Origin: JAGSOU01 sp049974865
GTDB lineage: Bacteria; Pseudomonadota; Alphaproteobacteria; Rhodobacterales; Rhodobacteraceae
Length of the DNA stretch: 64,000 bases
Reading direction: 5' to 3'
Assembly (NCBI GenBank): GCA_049974865.1
Contig: JBNGCX010000011.1
Span: 10,890-74,889 of the forward strand
Within the stretch, counting starts at the first letter, position 1. Each line of letters opens with the position of its first letter. This document shows, one piece after another, positions 61,333-64,000 of the stretch. The notes under the pieces were generated by a model. It ran no database searches. It was not told where the DNA came from and saw only the letters and a program-made list of their open reading frames with translations. The translations under genes and the position numbers were made by a program.

Positions 61333-62133
61333 ATGTCGGCGCTGTTTCCCGAAATCACCGTCAATGGTGTTCCCCTGTCCTCTGCCGCCATAGCGGCGGA
61401 GGCGCAGAACCACGCGGCCCCCGCCGGGAAGCCGGGGCTGGCCTGGCGCCGCGCGGCGCGCGCGCTGGTGATCCGCGAGCTGATGTTGCAGCAGGCCGCC
61501 CGGCTTGGCCTGGCCGCCGCCCCGCGTGCCCTCGGGGCCGGCAAGACCGAGACCGAGGACGAGGCCCTGATCCGCGCCGTGATGGAGGAATGCATCGCAC
61601 CCGAACCGGTGTCGGACGCGCAGATCCGGGCGGCCTATGACGCCGCGCCGGGGCGTTTCCGCGCGCCCGACCTGTGGCAAGTCTCGCATGTCCTCTACGC
61701 GGCGGTCCCGGATGACGCCGAGGCCCGCGCGCTGGCCCGTGCCCAGGCGGCGGCCGCGCTGGAGCGCCTGGCGCAGAACCCGCGCCTCTTCGGCCGGATC
61801 GCGGCCGAGGAAAGCGCCTGTCCTTCACGCGACGCCAAGGGGCAACTGGGGCAGATCGGACCCGGCGACACGGTGCCGGAATTCGAGGCGGCCTTCGAGG
61901 GGCTGGCAGAGGGCGAAATCCGGGCCGAGCCGGTCGAGACACGCTATGGCCTGCATGTCCTGCGCATGGATGCCCGCGCCACGGGCGCGATCCTGCCTTT
62001 CGAAACGGTCCGCGCCGAAATCGCCGATGCCTTGGCCAAGGCGGAATGGGCACAGGCCGCCCAGCGTTTCGTGGCCGAGCTTGTTGCGCGGGCCGAGGTG
62101 ACCGGCTTCGATCCGGCCGCCCCGATCACCTGA
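61333..62133 (+). CDS. Parvulin-type peptidyl-prolyl isomerase in the nar operon
   Basis: The 266-residue protein has a helical N-terminal part and a parvulin rotamase domain (about 115-230) with WQVSHVLYAA, GQLGQIGPGDTVPEFEAAF and ETRYGLHVLRMD, the three blocks of the PpiC/SurA/NifM fold. No signal peptide is seen, so it probably works in the cytoplasm, as NifM does for nitrogenase. Comparable isomerases occur behind narGHJI in other proteobacteria. A role in NarGHI folding is inferred from position; it lies 4 bases after narI. Confidence 0.88.
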   Translation: MSALFPEITVNGVPLSSAAIAAEAQNHAAPAGKPGLAWRRAARALVIRELMLQQAARLGLAAAPRALGAGKTETEDEALIRAVMEECIAPEPVSDAQIRAAYDAAPGRFRAPDLWQVSHVLYAAVPDDAEARALARAQAAAALERLAQNPRLFGRIAAEESACPSRDAKGQLGQIGPGDTVPEFEAAFEGLAEGEIRAEPVETRYGLHVLRMDARATGAILPFETVRAEIADALAKAEWAQAAQRFVAELVARAEVTGFDPAAPIT

Positions 62134-62145
62134 GGAGCGCATGTC

Positions 62146-62715
62146 ATGGCCGCACCGCACACCCCGCAGAACGCGCCCGCCGATCCCGGCGGGGGGGCTG
62201 TGGACCTGCGCCGCCATGCCAACCCGCTCGATGCGCTGGCGGCCGATCATCAGCGCCAGCGGGACATGGCAGACGGGCTCTGGGCCCTGGCCGATGCGCG
62301 GGACCCCGATCCGGAGCTGGCGCGCGATCTGCTGGGGCGAATTCAGCGGGAACTTCCGCTGCACATGCAGGACGAGGATGCCGATCTGTTCCCGCTGCTG
62401 CGCCGGCGCGCCGAGCCCGAAGACGATATCGGTGAAATCCTGTCCCGGCTGGACGCGGAGCATGAAGAACTCGCCGGCTGGCAGAAGGCGGTTCTTGACG
62501 GGCTGAAAGCCGTGATTGCCGGCGACCCTTTGCCCGACCCGATGGCGCTGCGCGGCTTTGCCGAGGCCAATAACCGTCACATGACTCTGGAAAACGCCGT
62601 CATCCTGCCCCTGGCGCGCGCGCGCCTGACCCGGGACGATCTGACAAGCCTGCGGCTGCGCATGGCCGCGCGCCGAGGGATCGACATGACCGGAGAGGAC
62701 GAAGATGCTCAATGA
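62146..62715 (+). CDS. Hemerythrin-domain protein in the nar operon
   Basis: The 189-residue protein has the hemerythrin four-helix pattern with a complete set of candidate diiron ligands: H35 (ADHQRQR), H73 and E77 (HMQDEDADLF), H106 (DAEHEEL), H145 and E149 (NRHMTLENAVILPL). Such proteins sense or buffer O2, NO or iron, and some repair damaged Fe-S centres (RIC/YtfE type). It starts 12 bases after the isomerase and overlaps carbonic anhydrase by 11 bases. Exact function is not known. Confidence 0.87.
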   Translation: MAAPHTPQNAPADPGGGAVDLRRHANPLDALAADHQRQRDMADGLWALADARDPDPELARDLLGRIQRELPLHMQDEDADLFPLLRRRAEPEDDIGEILSRLDAEHEELAGWQKAVLDGLKAVIAGDPLPDPMALRGFAEANNRHMTLENAVILPLARARLTRDDLTSLRLRMAARRGIDMTGEDEDAQ

Positions 62716-63322
62716 TCTGCTGCGCGGGAACGTGGCCTGGTCCGCCGAGCGCCATTCCCGGGAACCGGGCTATTTCGCGCGCCTGGCAACGCGCCAGTCT
62801 CCCGAGTTTTTCTGGATCGGCTGTTCCGACAGCCGGGTTCCGGCGAATGTGATCGCCGGGCTCGACCCGGGCGAGGTGTTCGTGCATCGCAACGTGGCCA
62901 ATGTCATTCACTCCTCCGACATGAACATGCTCAGCGCGCTGGAATTCGCGGTCGAGGCGCTGAAGATCCGCGAGATCATCGTTTGTGGCCATTACGGGTG
63001 CGGCGGCGTGCGTGCCGCCACCGAGGATATGCGGCATGGCCTGGCCGACCACTGGCTCGAACCGATCCGCCGGCTCGCCCGCCGCTATGGCGATGAACTG
63101 TCCGCCCTCGACGAGATCGAGGCCCGCCGCGACCGCCTGTCGGAACTGAACGTGATCGAGGGTGTCGCGCGGGTCGCGGAAACCCCGATCCTGCGTGAAG
63201 CCTGGCGCCGTGGCGAGCCGGTCAGGGTGCATGGCCTGGTCTACGGGCTGAAGGACGGGCTGCTACGCAATCTCGACTGCACGATCTCCAGGGAAACCAG
63301 CCAATCGAAGGAATTCGCATGA
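62705..63322 (+). CDS. Beta-class carbonic anhydrase
   Basis: The enzyme interconverts CO2 and bicarbonate. The 205-residue protein has zinc ligands C40 (with Asp42 and Arg44 in CSDSRVP), H96 and C99 (CGHYGCGG), and HRNVANVI. The length is standard for Can-type enzymes. It overlaps the hemerythrin gene by 11 bases and moeA by 4 bases, so it is firmly inside the operon. Why a carbonic anhydrase belongs with nitrate reductase is not settled. Confidence 0.95.
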   Translation: MLNDLLRGNVAWSAERHSREPGYFARLATRQSPEFFWIGCSDSRVPANVIAGLDPGEVFVHRNVANVIHSSDMNMLSALEFAVEALKIREIIVCGHYGCGGVRAATEDMRHGLADHWLEPIRRLARRYGDELSALDEIEARRDRLSELNVIEGVARVAETPILREAWRRGEPVRVHGLVYGLKDGLLRNLDCTISRETSQSKEFA

Positions 63323-64000
63323 ACGTTCAGACCCGCACCGGGCCCGCAGGCTGCGATTGCGACTCTGCTGCAGCCGGATTGATGCCCTTGGACGAAGCGC
63401 TGCGGCGTGGCCTGGCCCTGGCCGAGCCGGTGGCCGAGACCGAGACCCTTCCCCTTGCCGGGGCCATGGGAAGGATCACCGCCCTGCCTGCGCGCGCGGC
63501 GCAGCCGCTGCCGCCGTTCGACAATTCCGGCATGGACGGCTACGCGCTTAGGCTGGCCGACCTGGCGGGGGCAGGGCCCTGGGCGCTGCGCGTGGCCGGA
63601 ACGATCGCCGCCGGGGACGCGCCGCGGGACGATCTGCCCTCCGGGGCGGCGCTGCGGATCCTGACCGGGGCGCCGGTTCCCGCGGGGGCCGATGCCGTGA
63701 TCATGCAGGAACGGGTGCAGCGGGCCGGCGATCGCATCAGTTTCGCCACGCGTCCCGTGCCGGGCACGAATATCCGCCGGCGCGGCGAAGACCTGCGGCA
63801 AGGCGCCGAGATCCTGCCGGCCGGGGTCGAGATCGGCCCGCGCGAGGCGGCCGCCCTGGCGGCCATCGGCGCGGGCCGCATCACCCTGCGGCGCAAGCTG
63901 CGGGTGGCGATCTTTTCCACGGGCAGCGAGTTGCGGGAGCCCGGCGAGCCGCTGGCGCCCGGCCAGATATGGAACTGCAACCGCTACATGCTGCGCGCCG
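63319..64000 (+). CDS. moeA: Molybdopterin molybdenumtransferase MoeA (partial, runs off window)
   Basis: MoeA inserts molybdate into adenylated molybdopterin, the last common step of cofactor synthesis needed by NarG. The visible 227 residues include PFDNSGMDGYALR, the GAPVPAGADAVIMQE segment and NIRRRGEDL, followed by the start of the MoCF-binding-like domain RVAIFSTGSEL. The gene starts with ATGA overlap at the carbonic anhydrase stop and is cut by the window end. It ties cofactor supply to the nar operon. Confidence 0.95.
   Translation, partial: MNVQTRTGPAGCDCDSAAAGLMPLDEALRRGLALAEPVAETETLPLAGAMGRITALPARAAQPLPPFDNSGMDGYALRLADLAGAGPWALRVAGTIAAGDAPRDDLPSGAALRILTGAPVPAGADAVIMQERVQRAGDRISFATRPVPGTNIRRRGEDLRQGAEILPAGVEIGPREAAALAAIGAGRITLRRKLRVAIFSTGSELREPGEPLAPGQIWNCNRYMLRA

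Noticed and set aside
1..64000. CRISPR arrays, rRNA genes, intact insertion sequences or prophage
   Set aside because: No regularly spaced repeats, no rRNA sequence, and no intact transposase or integrase were seen; only the tRNA-Leu scar suggests past mobile DNA.

Overview
This window is a high-GC chromosomal segment of an alphaproteobacterium, almost certainly order Rhodobacterales (Roseobacter/Paracoccus relatives). The evidence is the order pyrH-frr-uppS-cdsA-dxr-rseP-bamA-skp-fabZ-lpxA-lpxI-lpxB, the sciP-ctrA pair, the usg gene, the direct-repeat GTTC-N7-GTTC SOS box, a Crp/Fnr-type NarR beside narK, and Ala at the GyrA quinolone position. Species is not claimed. All functions are read from sequence motifs and family knowledge; no searches were run.

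Layout. 1-6777 (minus): a dipeptide/oligopeptide ABC uptake operon (substrate-binding protein, two permeases, a fused double ATPase cut by the window edge) with an AraC regulator just upstream. 6922-7794: miaA. 7884-19991 (plus): the dense core cluster for nucleotide and lipid precursors, outer-membrane assembly and lipid A. 20042-31221: housekeeping genes including mnmA, sciP-ctrA, ligA-recG, an Fe-S scaffold protein, hisI, gluQRS and trmFO. 31379-39707: a cupin, two DoxX proteins, gyrA, usg, arginase/ornithine cyclodeaminase with a divergent Lrp regulator, dsbB and a YqaA-type membrane protein. 39818-39903: tRNA-Leu(CAA).

The tRNA is followed by a scar. A 5'-truncated J-domain gene of the kind carried by mobile elements lies back to back with a 5'-truncated nnrS gene, as if an element had entered at the tRNA and been lost together with flanking DNA. 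After it comes an anaerobic island: a DNR/NnrR-like regulator, ubiD-ubiX, and divergently ubiT-ubiU-ubiV (oxygen-independent ubiquinone synthesis). A perfect FNR-type palindrome lies between the two ubi arms. After a less orderly, partly lower-GC stretch (46.3-50.6 kb: MFS transporter, AraC regulator, DUF4345 protein), the nitrate respiration locus runs to the window end: narR, narK1, narK2, narGHJI, a parvulin-type isomerase, a hemerythrin-domain protein, a beta-carbonic anhydrase and moeA (cut by the window edge). FNR-type boxes precede both narR and narK.

The ubi and nar arms fit together: UbiTUV (with UbiD/UbiX) can make quinone without oxygen, NarGHI uses quinol to reduce nitrate, NarK1/2 exchange nitrate and nitrite, MoeA supplies molybdenum cofactor, and shared FNR-type sites would switch both on at low oxygen. 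The most novel-looking items are a 40-residue single-pass membrane peptide behind an SOS box next to recG (a possible division inhibitor of the SidA type), the tRNA/J-domain/nnrS scar, and the carbonic anhydrase plus hemerythrin inside the nar operon.
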